From Parasponia andersonii (lineage: Eukaryota > Streptophyta > Magnoliopsida > Rosales > Cannabaceae): DNA of 64,000 nucleotides. This document shows positions 49,468 to 63,595 of the stretch, in pieces (within the stretch, counting starts at the first letter, position 1; the number at the start of each line of letters is the position of its first letter). Made by a program: the position numbers and the translations under genes. The notes below the pieces were generated by a model. That model did no database searches and was not told where the DNA came from. It saw only the letters and a program-made list of their open reading frames with translations. Where the stretch lies: the NCBI GenBank assembly GCA_002914805.1, contig JXTB01000045.1, positions 689,744-753,743 of the forward strand, read 5' to 3'.

Positions 49468-50447
49468 ACGCGTGGGTTGAAGTCTGGAAGCTGCTGGAGA
49501 TACACACTGCTGTATAGGCTCTTTGGTTCTCGTAAATATGCCGACTCTGGATTGAAACTCCGAGCCGAATATCCTTGTTGTCCCTCCCTATCGGTTTTAG
49601 TTTACACATGGAACCACCACTGGTACAATTTTATTTTCTTAGTCTATTGGTTCGTAATGCAGATAATGCTGTTGAATGGGCTCCAGTTTCCAGTTTCTTA
49701 CTGTTTTTAGGTTGTGTCTGATTATTACAAAGTTAGTGCCAGTATTTGTCAGTCTTACAGCTTTTTCTGTTTAAATTCTCTTATTTGATCTGTGGGGCTA
49801 ATTACTCAAATATATAGGCATAAAAAGAAATGCAAACCCCGTAACAGTTGGCGGTCCTATAATTCAACAAAAGAAAAAAGGCTTCAGATCTTTGTTTCAC
49901 ATCAGAGACCTATATTAGCAGTTAAACAGCGTTGTATGCATGTTATTTAACCATACAATAATCCGATGATGACGATTGTTTCTCTTAGAACTACTTAAAT
50001 GCCTAGTACACGCATCAGGATTGACCACCTCAAATAATTTTAGGTAACAAAAGAAGACGTCATCCATTTATACAACTCCGTGATATTAACCTGTACATTA
50101 GGTAACGGATTGACAACGAAAATCCAAAATTTCTTTATAAATCCCAAATTTAATCTTTGGATTTTATTTTGTCATTCCCTCGGGACTCGGGAATTGAGAC
50201 AAAAAGGGGTTCACTTTGGATAGTTGTTAGTATAGCGCTATCCATGCAATTGGGTATAACCCACTTAATCAACTACCATAATATACACCCCCATCATATG
50301 CTCCGGTTGTATTTACTCTTTTACCATCATAAAAAATATGGTGCATCTTTAATGACGAGATCCCATACTTATACATAACCCACAATGATGATAAATCTTC
50401 CCCAAGACATTTACAAGCATTTTGCCACGTAAAGCGAACATATTATC
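49468..50447. other. Convergent 3' ends of the arabinosyltransferase (+) and SET-domain (-) genes
   Basis: The spacer between the two stop codons is 980 bases. It must hold both 3' UTRs. No other coding frame is supported and no distinct terminator-like structure was seen. Confidence 0.55.
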
Positions 50448-53400
50448 TTAGTTCAAGTAGCGCCTGCAATTTTTCGAATTGCAAAAACAAGGTATCTTCT
50501 TACCTTCATCCTCGTGGTTAAAATGGTAGTCGTATGTGATCTCTTCTCCAGGAAAAATATCTCTCTCCGCGAAAAAGACAACCTGTTAATCCAGGATTTA
50601 ATTACTAAATTCTCAATGATTCTCCAACAGGAGTAATAATCACATTGAAAAATTCTACTAAAAATACTGGTAGTGCGTTTTGAACGAGTAACTTGTCGTC
50701 GATTCATCTTTAAACCATCAAATATGCAAACTTTTTGATCTGATGGATTTTGATACAATTCCACGTTCAGAAAAATAACTATTGGCAAGTATTTCCTATC
50801 ACAAAAGCCCTCTTGTGATGGGAAAACAAAAGTCTCACAGTTAATAATGCATCCCGTAAAGAGATGAAACCAAACAGCTAATGACATTATTAATCACAGT
50901 TAATAATTCATTCAAGCTCCCATTCGGGGTAAAATAAATAAATCAAAAACATTGCTATTGTTTTTTGATTAAAAGGGAACATTCATGTATAGGAATAGGG
51001 GCAGTTATAGAATATATATTATATAGGTTGAACGATAAAGAAAACGATACATTGCACTATCGTATAAAGGTTACGATCTCACCTTCTTATCATTCCTTAC
51101 AGATATCACTTTGGCAACGCAATTGGGCTGGTCATGTGAATCAATTGAAAAAAAAAAAAAAAAATGAGATGAAGCACATAATGGCAAAGAAAACAATACA
51201 CACCTAGCATCGAACAAAGACCAGTAACCTAGTTCATTGACCAATAGAAGGAAATGATCTAGCATTGACCTTTATCAAAATAATGACAATGGATAATAGT
51301 TAATAGATCACTTCGTAAAACTGGACAAATACTTTTAAGCAGGTTTTAAAAATTAAAATTCAGAAGAGCAGAATTACCAGGCATGAGTGGTTAACAAAGC
51401 GAGCAATTCCACCTTTGCGTGTAGCATCAATTATATGCTCTTTATCTATCCTAAAAAAGTAGCAAGCACTCTTGTACTGAAGTTTTCTTCCATACTGATA
51501 CTCGTGTTCTCTCTTATCAGAGACACGCAGCCCTACAATCTCACCAATATACTCAACAACCTACGAAGACAAAAATACAACCAAAAAAGAAAAAAAAATC
51601 ATGTTCCGCAATAATCTTAATGAGATATGAAAGAGATGTCATAAACTTGAAGATATCAAACCATTTCACCACGGGATATGAAACGAGATGTGTAGAGACC
51701 AAGGGCATGAATGCCAGACTTATAAACCACCAGATGTTTCCAACCCCTTGCTTGTTTATAACGAGCATATTCCTTCTGTGATTGATAGGAAAGGCAATAT
51801 AGTAAAACAACTATAACATAAACCGAATGTTATGCACTTCTGCTAAAATTATGAAGTTCTAACCGCCACAAACAAGATTGAAAATATGCCAAAGTTCAGT
51901 AACAAGTCCAGAAGTAGACCACTAATAGCCTTCACAATTACTTGGTTGAATTATTTTCTCAAACAAAGTTTTAAAGTACATTTGCAAAGTAAAGAAACAA
52001 TTAACTTGCAAGCTGCAAATATTATAGCATCAAAACTTCCTTCATATCATGGATTAAAACCAAAGTGGTAATGTTAAACATGTGCAATCACAAAAACTTC
52101 GAACCTTATTCAATTGCAAACTAAGCATAAACATGGATCTAAAATCATTGGAATTAAATGCAAATATTAACATTAAAATACAGTCCAGGTTTCTATTATT
52201 CAATATTCTACGGAACACAATAATAAACATAATACAGTTGGGCATTGTATAAAAACTTAAAATATACCCGACAATCAGGCTCAATATCTGATTTCATTAA
52301 TTTTGGAAGTCCCTGTGTGCATGGTTTCTGCCCATTAATGTGAATCCAAGCATTTAATTGATCCTGAGGAACATGGCATCCACCCTTGCCATTTGATTGA
52401 ATATAATAATTATGCCAGAATCCATCACGTTTACGGCCCTTGTAACCCTGCAGACCCAGAAAATTGAAGACAAACATGAGCCTCTTTTCATCCTCAGATA
52501 ACTTGATGGACCCATATGCCCCCTTCAGAACTATAGCCTTAAAGCATGGTTAAAATACCTCAGTCCTAGCACACGTTAATTCCTCAGCCCCTGAACTACG
52601 AGTTACCCTGTCAGCTGGGACAGAATCAGATTCACACATTGGATGTGTAGCATGAAGCACACATCTTCCATAAAAGCCAACATTCTCATTGTCAACACCT
52701 TCAACCTCACTTTGTAATAGACCCTGCAACCAAAAAGCAAAGTAAATAAAAGACAAAAGAAAACCAGTGTCAATGAAAATAATCACTTTACCATCAGTAC
52801 CAACAATGTACATATTACCTGAAAATAAAAAAAAATGATATACAGATGTTATAAACAAAAAAGAGTATGAGATTCAGGAAAGCGTGGTGGAACTTGTGGC
52901 CCTGACCCAGCTAGCAAATTGCTAAAGCACTAATCTTTGAAGATGCAGATATATTATAAAGGTTTTTGAACGTTGGAAGAGGTCATCCATCTACTTAATG
53001 ATCAACAAAGATTTGGACTCTGACAGCCAAAAAAAAAAGGAAAAAAAGGATATAATTTGACTTCAACTATTGAATGTCAAAACTCCAACAATACTCGTTG
53101 TCTTAATCATATTAATTCATTATTGAGCAGTTCCACACAAAAATTAAATTGCTTTATGAGCACAACTCATAATTGTAGATCATCAGAAGAAGTTACACAA
53201 TTTCTCTAAGATGCGTCAACAAATATGCTGATGAGAGGACCAATGTCTTTTGAATGATGATTCACCATCAGCCAATAAATCAAGCTAATAAATGAAAGAG
53301 AGTAAAGACCTTCTGATGAGCACACCAGGGGTGAAACCTAACAGAGCAATTTAGATTCCTGCATTTTATACATGACCCACCAGGTCGATCACAGATAGAG

Positions 53401-56400
53401 CAAACCTGGAAAAATAATATAATGATAATAAACATCAACAGCCAACAAATTGCAGAAAACCAAGTATAAAATGTCATACAGAGAAAGAACCAATATTTAA
53501 ATTTTGGTATGTATAAAAGCAAATGAGTCATTTGTTATCAGACAGACAGTGTTTTATTTATCAAAAAAATTCTCTTAAAATAACTTACATTATATCAATT
53601 TAGAAGAATCCATCCAAGAATAAGGAGAGCTTGCTTAGCAATATAGGTAAGGTTATAGTTCCAATTAATTTTCATCAACACAAACCAATAAACTTGATTA
53701 CCTTAAGGGGAGTCTCTTACCTAAAAGTTGGTGGGAAAAAAAAAAACGAAAAAAAAGGATGTAACAACTTTTTTTCTTCTTCCATTGAAAAACAAGTTTC
53801 TTTTATGTTGCAAACTAGCAAACAGACCAAAGGCCTAAACTAACGGATGTACTAAGTCTTCTCAATGGCATAAAATTCACAATTTTTCTCGACTAGAAAA
53901 ATGTTCCTACTTATTTCTTTGTACTGAAAATAATAAGCCACTAAGTTGTGGAAAATAAGTTTTTTGATATCTCTTTCAGCTTTTCCGGCAATCCTTTAAC
54001 TAAAACTAAGTACTTCTGGAAATCGCTGCAAGTTCATGATTTCATGTTTATATCAATCTGATAATGTATTTTAAGGATCATGGCTTTTTTTCCTTTTCAC
54101 CCTCTCCCTAAATGTCTTCTTAGTAATTACGAGCAAGTGTCCTCACACCCATTTTGACCATCTAATTTTGAAACCATAAGTTCAATAGCCAAAGTCATTT
54201 AACCAAAAGAGAATCCTCAAAATTCTCCAGTACTTAGTATATCCACTAGCACAAAGTATCATTCTATTCACTGCTTACCACATCTGCTCTTGGACGTGGA
54301 GCACCAGATACATCAAATGCACTCATAGTGTCAACATTTGGGCATCGTGTTCCAGGAGTCCAAAGCCCACAAACCATATGAACCCACTGCTTAGTTGTTG
54401 AATCAAGTAATCCTGCTGTAATACTGTTATCTTCCTTGAACTTACTAACACATGGGGAATTCTGCACAGCATCCAGGTCGTATGACATATCCATTTCACA
54501 GACAGCTGAAGCCAGCAGTTTGGTATTTACAGGTCGAACAACAGGGAATGAGGTGACTCCACATCCAGAGCCAAAGGAATCCAAGCTGCTCATTGAATTT
54601 TGCAAACTTTTAACAGAAAAATGCTTACTATTAGGCTTGCATTGTGTTTCCACATTCCAAACTCTCAAAAGGCTTTTAATAATTGGGCGACTCCGCAGTG
54701 CTTGAGTCATTGCACCACCTCCATAACCACAAAGAACACAAACCTAGACAAAGGAACAAATCAGGAATGCATTAGAGAACCACAGGTAAAAGGCACAATA
54801 TTTTGGAAGAAAAGAAAAAAATGAAGACAACGAAGATGTGGTTTAGTTAGTAGTAGAGAAAGATTTATAATCACCTATACACAGATTTCAACGACTGGAA
54901 ATTAGTGATAATGGCATGATATAATAATGATCATAAAGCTGACGATTATCTAAAGAGTTAGTCCTGGATGGCACCAGGAAATGACATCCTCTGTGCTGAT
55001 CAAGAGTTGAACAGCGATGTGGCGTTACTCGTTATAAGAAAATAAACTCAATCCAAAAAAGTTGCAAGAATGTCCAAGAAATAAACAAGACGTGAAAATT
55101 AAAAGGAACACTAGATAAGCAAAACTGAAAAAAAAACCAAAAAATGTGGATTAAAATGTCAGTAGTAATAAAACTCTTTTTCTCACAATATTTCTTGAAC
55201 TTGTCCGACATGGTCTGCAATTCCAATTGCCTTTAGGTACTCTGGAAACACCATAGCAAGCTTGATGTACCTGCCAATCATAAACTTTTTAACATCACTG
55301 CATCAATTCAAAGAAACATATGAAAACCTCTCAAGTTGAACAGGTCTCTCAATAGCAACATACTCTAATCAAACAGCGACTACACTCCAGTAAATAATTA
55401 ATTTCATCTTTGTTTGAGCCACCACAGACACTACACAATGAATCTGAATCCAGAGCAGATGAGCATGCTTGCTCTTGTAGAGATCTGCATTGATACGTCA
55501 AGTGGAGTACCCATAATAAGCTACCAAATTTCAACAGTCAAAATCTATAACATAATGTACAGTAACTAAAACCAAAAACTCCAGAATTCTGTTGTCTGAC
55601 CAAGTAACCCATCAGATAATTTGAAATTCCAGTTCTCATCTTACTTTTCAGCAACGTTGCATAATCCATGCTTCCCATCTTCACCATTCTGTAAAAGTTG
55701 ACCCTCAGTGATTTCTGGAAAGCACTTTGCTATCTTCGAACAGGAAACAGTTTTGGGATGAGAACTCTTCCCTGATGATGAACAACTATTAGTATGTTCA
55801 AAAGTTAAAAAAAAAAATGGTAAACTAAAATAAACAGAAAATAAATACAAGAATAATCATACAGCAAACAAAGATGCAGAAGCTTTAAACCAACTAAAAT
55901 TTAAGTCTGCTTTAAATAGCAGATATAGGTATCAAGTTTTCGTCACACAATCTGTATGTCATCTATTAACCGACAGCAGTACTACATAGAGAATTAGCAT
56001 CCCATTGACAGTGCTTCCACCTCTTAAGACCCAGCAGCATTCAGTAAAATTTAGCCATTTTACACACACTTGTCAAAATCTTTCATTCATCTGAAGGCCT
56101 CTCTCTTAACTATCCTAAACCTAAAAATTTGTTACCACATCCGTGTAAGTTAGTGTATAAAATTACATTTGATGAATTTGGCTAGGATTCCCTCAAACCC
56201 TTTTTTTTTCCCTGATTGTTGCGGTTTGTGGGGGAGAGAGGGTGGGGTAATGAGCGTGCCCTCAAGCGTACCAGTGAAACACAGAAATATGGAACATGCT
56301 CCTCAAGTTTACAAGTGAAAACCTTTTTTTATTTTTCCATGTCTCTAATGCTACCCACTTAAACACAATAACTGCACATGAACATCTCAACAAACATATA

Positions 56401-58811
56401 TACAAATTGGGCACCACCAGCATCGCTTATAATAGAAAAATGTTGAGTGGAAAGGAAAGGCATTTGATGGCATGGCACGCTCTCACTTGGAGAAGCATGA
56501 CAAGGAATGCATAGCAGCCACTTCAAGAACTACATTAAATTTTTCTTAGCCAACACTAAAACAATTTTTGCCAGCAGCACACATTACGGACCCACCACCC
56601 AACTAGCAAATTAGCTGATTGTTTAGAATTACTACCTGAAGCACTTACATTTAATATAGTACTTGTAGATACTGCAAATTTACGATAAAAGGAAAGAAAA
56701 GATAATAGGAAAGCATGTCTATATTTACCATCAACTGTCAGCTCATGGATACTGCGCTTGCGAATTTCTTTAGTTCTTGGCTTCAATCGAGCATGGGGAA
56801 TGCTATCTTCTTTTCCAATATCTTTCTTGCTTCTATCATGTGTCTGTGTCTCCAGCATGGAATTCTCTTCATCATACTTAGTATTGCTGCTGGAGCATCC
56901 ATCCCTCAGTTTTTCCAAGGAACTATCAATGTTGATTTCACTGCAGATTGCAGCATTATGGCTTCTGCTTTCTTTCTCAGTCTCTAAATGGTGGAATCCA
57001 TTAGAGAGTCCATCAGTTCCATCATTGTCTGTCTTCTTCAACTCTTTCATAGAAGTTAATTTTCCGCTCTTGGGAAGTGTGCATCTTTTGGCAGATTTAA
57101 GAACATTACTAAGAGGAACAATTTTTGCTGGTTTTGACATACCTCCAACCAATCCCCTATTAGATAGTTCTCCATAGTTCCCACATACTATCGGTTTTGA
57201 CTTCCAACCACACATATTTTCCTGCAAAATAATAGATGACTTCAATCTACCCAAGGAAATGTACTTCTTCACAGTTCCAGCCTCATCATTAGAAGGGGTC
57301 CATCTGAGTTTCTTTCCGGATGACTGTGGGATCTCACAATTGCTAGCACCAGCTTTTTGTTCTTTCCAACAAACACCTTTCCCCTTTTTGCCGTTATAAA
57401 AATTGTATAGATTTCTTTTACGAGAAGGTTTCCTCACGGAAGACAGTATAGACAATCTATGTTCAGAGTTATGTTGATTTAAACAGGGATCAAAAGATTT
57501 TCCTAGGCTGTTGGATAAGGAAAGCATCTGCATACTTTTGGACACACAAGAGGGAGATTCAGCAGAATTAGTTGGTTTGGTACTTTCATACTGTATTAGA
57601 GAAGAACAATCTCTCTTAATCTTCCCCTTTTTCAAGCATCTATTGAACTTACTGGAAAGATTGTCCTCATTTAGAAGGGGAATTCCATTTTGAATTTGCT
57701 TTTGACCTTTCTTCCATGTCAAAGAATTTATGAGCTTGAGCTCATCAAGAAGACTTCTCGATGGCTGATCATTTAAATTCTTGGAAGATGCTGATTCTTT
57801 CAAGCTAGTCTTATGAGTATCGCCGAGAAAGTCTGCACTTCTTTCACTTCCATGTGCATCATCTGATGACCAGCATTTGTCAATGCCAGATCCTTCATCT
57901 AAAAGGTTGCTAACACATCCAGTATTTCCAGCATCAGCACTAGAACACTCTGTGTTGCTAACGTCACCTGACAATTGAGTAATTGCAGGTGCAGATGATC
58001 CAGAAGAAATATTGGAAATTTCATGCTCTGTGAAGGAGTCCAATACCGGCTTGGTGCCATTAACGTGTTTAGCAGGAGTACCTCTAAACATAACATTAGA
58101 AACCCCTTTCGCCTTGCTTGGAACATCTTTCCACTGAGAAGCATGAGTGACAATGTTCCTGGGTAGTTTCCCAGTAAATTTTCCTTCTTGATCTAATAAA
58201 ATGATTTCATCATTTGGAATAATGGGATTCTTAGCGAATTTTGGCAAAATTACAGATGCTTCATCCTTAATAATTCCTATTTTCTCCTTTAGGGGACCAG
58301 GTAAGCTTCCGATTGTAGACTCCAAATTCTTCTCAAAACAATTCCTATGGACTGAGAAGTTACAGTTGCACTGGAAACAAGTAGAAGGCACTCTGCAGCA
58401 ATTTTTTTGCTCAGATGGTCCAGCAATGTTCTTTTCGCTTCTAAGATATCTCAAACAATTACAGAAAGAAAAAATCAGGAGTCAAACACTGCTGATCTAG
58501 TCCTTTAAGGGAACCCATACATAATTTTCAAAAAGCTAGTAAAAAGAATCACAATTAGTTGTGACACTAAAAAGAAAAGGATTTAAAAAAAAAAAAAACA
58601 TAGCACAGCACAAACATGCACAAGAAAGGATGTGCAGGGTGTAAACAGATCTCTCTTAACAGAAGTTTCCTAATTTGTGACACCGAGAAAGGATTCAAAA
58701 AAAAAAAAAAAGAAACCATAGCACAGCACAAACATGCACAACAAAGGATGTGCAGGGTGCAAGCAGATTTCTCTCTCCCTGCTCTTCTTATATGCATACA
58801 CATAAACATAA

Positions 58812-58842
<31 letters not shown>

Positions 58843-61800
58843 AACTACTTTTAATACAAAAATCATAGCAATCAGCTCAAAAATGTGAAGAACCATTGCT
58901 ACAAAGAATTTTAGCACAGCACATACATGCACAAGAAAGGATGTGCAAGGTGTAACCATATTTCTCTCTCTTTGCTTTTCTCCAAGGCAAATAAATAAAC
59001 AAATGTTTTGCTCTCTCTCTCTAACTTCTTTTTTTTTTTATGTAAAATGCATTCACAGTGACTTGATCCCTGGAACACTCACACACACACACTCACCCAC
59101 CCAACAACCACTTGAGCTAGCCTCTAGTGGCCTCTTCCTAACTACTTTTAATATGTAAATCATAGCAATCAACTGGATAATGCAAAGAACCATTGCTGCA
59201 CAGAATTTCAGAAAGCAGCACCTGGCAAATCATAGTAAGAACTAAAATAACAGGATAGACCTCCAAGAAAATGTGAGGCAGAAACAATAAAAATTGAGAC
59301 TACAACGACAAATTCATGATAGCCACAGGACTAACCCAATTGAGTGCTGCTCATTTCGAAGAGGATCATTAGAAAGGTGACATTGCACAGAAATTTCTTT
59401 AGAATTTGATGGAATTCCCCGTATCAATGATGACAAATCACAGCAGCCATTCATGCCTGTTTAAATATAAAATTATTGTGAAATTTTGACACTAAAACAA
59501 AACTAAGATTTCTGAGCAAACTTTTCATAAACAGTATTTTTGTGCAATTGTCTGCTACAAAAGGAACACGTTCATCACCACTGAACTTACTAGTAGCACC
59601 TGGTAGGCATGTTCTCGCAGCAGCTTCAGAAACTTCCCTACTACTTGTAGGACCAGGTCCAATACGTTGTTCCCCAAGTGCTGAAGACTCCGCAAGAGAA
59701 TGACATAAATGTGAAACACCATCATATCTTCCTTCCAGTTTCCTCATTCCAAAAGGATAAAAGGTATGCTGTTGCTTAGATAACTCCAGTATTTGCCTCA
59801 GGGCAAGCATTCTCAAATTATCATCAAGCAGATGTGGGCTAACACCAATGCTCTCTTCTCTATGCAAGGCTGAAGTCTGATCCAATGAACATAATGCTGT
59901 AGGCTCCTTTGTGACTGCTTGTGATGGTGTAATTAGCCCACATCCAATGTGTGAAGCCAGAGATCTATAATTGACATGATCGACATGCAAACTACTAACA
60001 AAAGTAGGAAAATTCTCAGCGTGATTAGACAATTTCCTGGCATCAGGTGCCTCAAGTGGTACACTGGACAACTGATATGAGTCGCAGCTGCTTCCTTGTG
60101 GTGCTGAAAAATGAGGATGATAGGTTGAAATCTCAATTTCCTTATCAATTCTACTCCCCGAATCCTTCACAAAGTAGGATCCATCTGCTACTAATTTGCC
60201 CCCTTTCCCTTTGTCAATTAGTCCATGGGAACCAATTCCAGAAATGTTCAACTGCCTTTCTAACACATTTCCACTGTAACACGGGATATTAGCTTGATCA
60301 AACTTGGCAAAGCAAGGTTCATAATACTCTGTGTTAGGTACAGTGTGCTCTATGCCACTGGTTATATTATCATGTGGTTTTATTCGCACATTGTTCTCAT
60401 CCAACAGATTGAAGTTGGCAAGTAGAGAGACCACTGCATTTTGGGACAGGTTGCTTTTGGATTTCTCTACTGTAGCAGCATCGTCAACATTACTTATTTC
60501 AAATGCATTGTTACCAAGATTCAACTGGTTTTGTTCTCTTTTTGTGAAATTAGATGGGCCAGAAGAAAAGCACAGAGATTGTCCAAGTCCCACCTTGCCC
60601 TGGCAGTCTGCTACNGTGTATCATCTGCTCAGGGAAAACCAACTTAAATGGATTCACGACAGCATCCAATAGTTGTGGTCCTAAAGCTGGTCGATATGAA
60701 CATTTTGAATGTTGATAAGGTTGCCCAAGCTTCAACTCGACATTTGAGAAAGCACCATCCTTGCTCGCAAAGACACTATTTGATACATTTTTAAACATGC
60801 TGAAATCGGATGTTTGAGCATTGGTTCTCACATCCTGCAGACCAGGGTCAGTAATTGATGGATTTTTGTTCTTCAAAATAGAGTCAATAAAAGCAGAAGA
60901 GGACTGATGACCATCTTGTGGATCACCACCCACAGATCTTGAAATTCTTGAACACTGAGAACGGGACCACTCCATATTTCTCTGAGAAGTTTCAATTAAA
61001 CCATTGAGAGGTACATGATCACTGTCAAAAACGTCACTCTTCCATTTATTTTGTGAAGCATCAATAACCAGATTCTGGTCTGTATGATAGTTCTTCGACA
61101 ACATAACATTGTTGAAAAGCTGTCCAGAACTTAATAAACCTTCCGATGACTGAACCAGACAGTTACTGGAAACGCTGGGCAAAGTCGTCCTTGATTTCAT
61201 CAAACCTGAAGTTGTTGATAATCCATCAGGCCAGTCCCAATCACTTTGGTCTTCTGGAACCCTAATCTAAAGCATCATAAAAACGTCACGATCCAGTGTT
61301 CTCGATGCTTCAAATACATGCAAATAAGAAATTCAATACTCAATTCAAAAGATAAGCACAATTTGATTCAAAGATGTATATACTGACTACAAGGAAATAG
61401 ATGCCATTGTTGAGCATGGAATCCTATTTCATGAATTAAGCAAAAAGAAGCCCACAAGCTCATCCCACACTACTTTACCTACTTAACTAGATCTAGGAGG
61501 GTTGGGGAGCTCCATTTCGTGGAAAAACCAAACAATTCTTGGAAAACCTATCTTGTAGGTTTCAGAAAAATCTACATAGATTAAAAAAATAAATATGTAT
61601 GGCAGTAGTCTTACGTGAACTTCCCCGGCACCTGTAAGAAATTTTATGCATCTTTATCAAACACCATTGACTTCATGTCTATCACAAGCAAAAGTGACCA
61701 GAGATTTTGAAATGGTCATTTCCCCAGAATACAGTATTGAATTTAGCTTGAAGCATTTAAGGTCTGCCAGTAGGACTTGAGGGCAGTAGAACTAAAGATG

Positions 61801-63595
61801 AATTTTCCTAAGAATGAATACTATAGGTTAACAAGAGAACACATTTATTTTTACCCAGGACATTATTTCTGGTATAACACACAAAAGGAACATGAAGCCA
61901 AACGACAACATTGTAGCATAAAAATCTTACCCCAAACTTCTGGAAGTAGAGCTTCCGCCACTGAGCAATGGTTTTTCCATTGTCCATACGAACAGCATAC
62001 CCTGGGTTTATACCACAGATTCCTGAATGCTACAAAATGAAAACAGTTAAGAATGATAAGGTGTGCCTAGTGCTATGTATGTGACTGTAGATTAAGCAAA
62101 GGTACACCAACCTCACAAAATTTCAAGACAGACGTGTGAATATAATGGCATGAGCAAACAATACCGAGAAGTCCTGTATTGCTGATGAGCAGATATCCAC
62201 CTATTTGAACAATAGAACCAACAAATCAAACATCAGAAAGCGCCATAAAGCCAGTGCAACCTCTAATTGATAAAGACAAAAGGGATTAATGCACTAACCA
62301 GTTCTCAAACAAATAACCCTTGGACAATCACTGAGAAAACTAAAAGACTGATTGGAAAAAGAAGAGTTTGCTTCTAAAGACTTCATTTGTGAAGTTTGAA
62401 CTTTTGTGCTAGAAACCCTCCCAGCATTTGAAGCAACTGTACTGTGCCATTCCCCACTTACAGCAGAGGAACCTTTTGACTTCTCGCTTGCAGGGACCAT
62501 GCAATGGATTGTTTCAGGGCCTTGACCCTGAAGACCATGCGAAACAGAATTGCTACTACAATTGGAACCTTCTACTACCCTAGTTGAGATAGAGGAGCAA
62601 AACTCTGTTCCAAGTTGCATGTTTTGATCAATTGGATATTCCAATGGTAACTCACGAGTTGTCGATGAGATCCCACTTCCAACAGTGTTGACAAGAACGA
62701 TATTACTTTCACTCATAGGTTTTGAATTTGGCAATTCTCTGAAATCATTATGCAAGAGAGAAGGTGGCCCAGATAGGAGAGCTAGAAAAGAATTTCCTAG
62801 ATTAACCTGACCAGATTTGTGGGAGCTTAAAGTTGAATGATTAGTGAATGGGGAATGTTGCACCATTCTTTGTCTTGAATCGCATGGATCATGTGGATTG
62901 AAAAAAGTGTGTCCGTTCCTCTCAGTCTATAATTATGAAAAAACAAACTTCAAGTTAGAACATGCAAATAAACAAACAGGTAAAGGACCACGATAACAAA
63001 AATTGGTAAAGCACAACCCCAAACATGAGAAAATAGAAATGACATATCTGCAAATGAACCACTCCATAAATTAAAAGACGTCCCAAAAATGAGGACCTTA
63101 CATGAAGGGCACAACATATTGCAAGGACGCTTCTTCCGTATTAAAACACAAACACTCCACCCTCCTCACGATTTCTGGGGCAATGTTCCAAAACGATACC
63201 ACAGAGTACAGACACGTAGTAAGTGCATGTGTTTGGGCATCATTGTGCAGTAATCCACTCGTTCTCAAGATATATTAGAACAATTATCAACGTATGAATT
63301 TCAAAGCGCAGTAAAATAGAAGCACAAGATACTCAAATACCAATACAATGAGGAAGAACAAGAAAAGCGAAGAGTTACACTCGTAACACATTCCTACTGC
63401 ATTCCCTTATATACACAAATTTGTGACGCTTTTCTTTTACACAAAGAGGCCTGACTGCGAACCTAAAGCACATGCAAAACGATCATCAACAACTTCAAGT
63501 ACCTGATTAGGGAGCTCCTGAGACGAAGAGGAAGCCATAGACGGAGTTGAAGACTGCAATGTGGAACCACATTTCACCTGCCACGAATTCTCCAT
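50448..63595 (-). CDS. Large plant Trithorax-like protein: TDBD-like module, PHD, extended PHD, SET and post-SET
   Basis: Predicted nuclear histone lysine methyltransferase; the SET closely resembles KMT2/Trithorax, so H3K4 is the likely target (inference). Coding exons in order: 63595-63503, 62926-62299, 62200-62112, 62029-61931, 61266-59522, 59456-59336, 58449-56729, 55771-55645, 55484-55364, 55270-55187, 54743-54279, 53405-53310, 52723-52559, 52447-52268, 51775-51662, 51560-51378, 51127-51083, 50582-50448. Total 2069 aa if the N at 60615 is an extra base. Residues 241-303 (C-x-C-H ... HSG ... NPG ... NGKTIAQW) resemble the TPL-binding TDBD fold. PHD is about 1558-1602 (CSVC...HQACYG...CRPC). 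Extended PHD spans 1611-1826 with an unusually long insert. SET is about 1930-2052 ('RFVNHSCLPNC', 'EEITYDYHF'); post-SET is CFC...C. The SET catalytic motifs look intact. No PWWP or FYR domain was seen. Confidence 0.9.
58561..59215. repeat. Intronic minisatellite and duplication in the SET gene (between exons 6 and 7)
   Basis: A block containing 'agcacagcaca(a/t)acatgcac' and 'aaaggatgtgca(g/a)ggtg' occurs three times (about 58600-58655, 58720-58775, 58918-58965). A second block around 'catagcaatca...gaaccattgct' occurs twice (58862-58912 and 59159-59212). CT tracts separate them. The pattern suggests stepwise tandem duplication within the 886-bp intron. Confidence 0.8.
60615..60615. other. 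Single ambiguous base that shifts the SET-gene frame
   Basis: One N inside exon 5. Reading through with the N counted shifts the frame. Ignoring it joins '...FPEQMIH' to 'VADCQGKVGLGQ...' in one open frame for the whole 1.7-kb exon. The simplest view is a draft-assembly error, not a real frameshift. Confidence 0.85.

Noticed and set aside
50480-50500. Possible extra splice donor (GAAG-GTAAGAAG) in the last SET-gene exon
   Set aside because: Reading straight through gives the expected post-SET cysteines and C-terminus, so no intron is needed.
56715-57177. Plus-strand open frames opposite the large SET-gene exon
   Set aside because: Shadows of the minus-strand coding exon, whose frame joins exactly with its neighbours.
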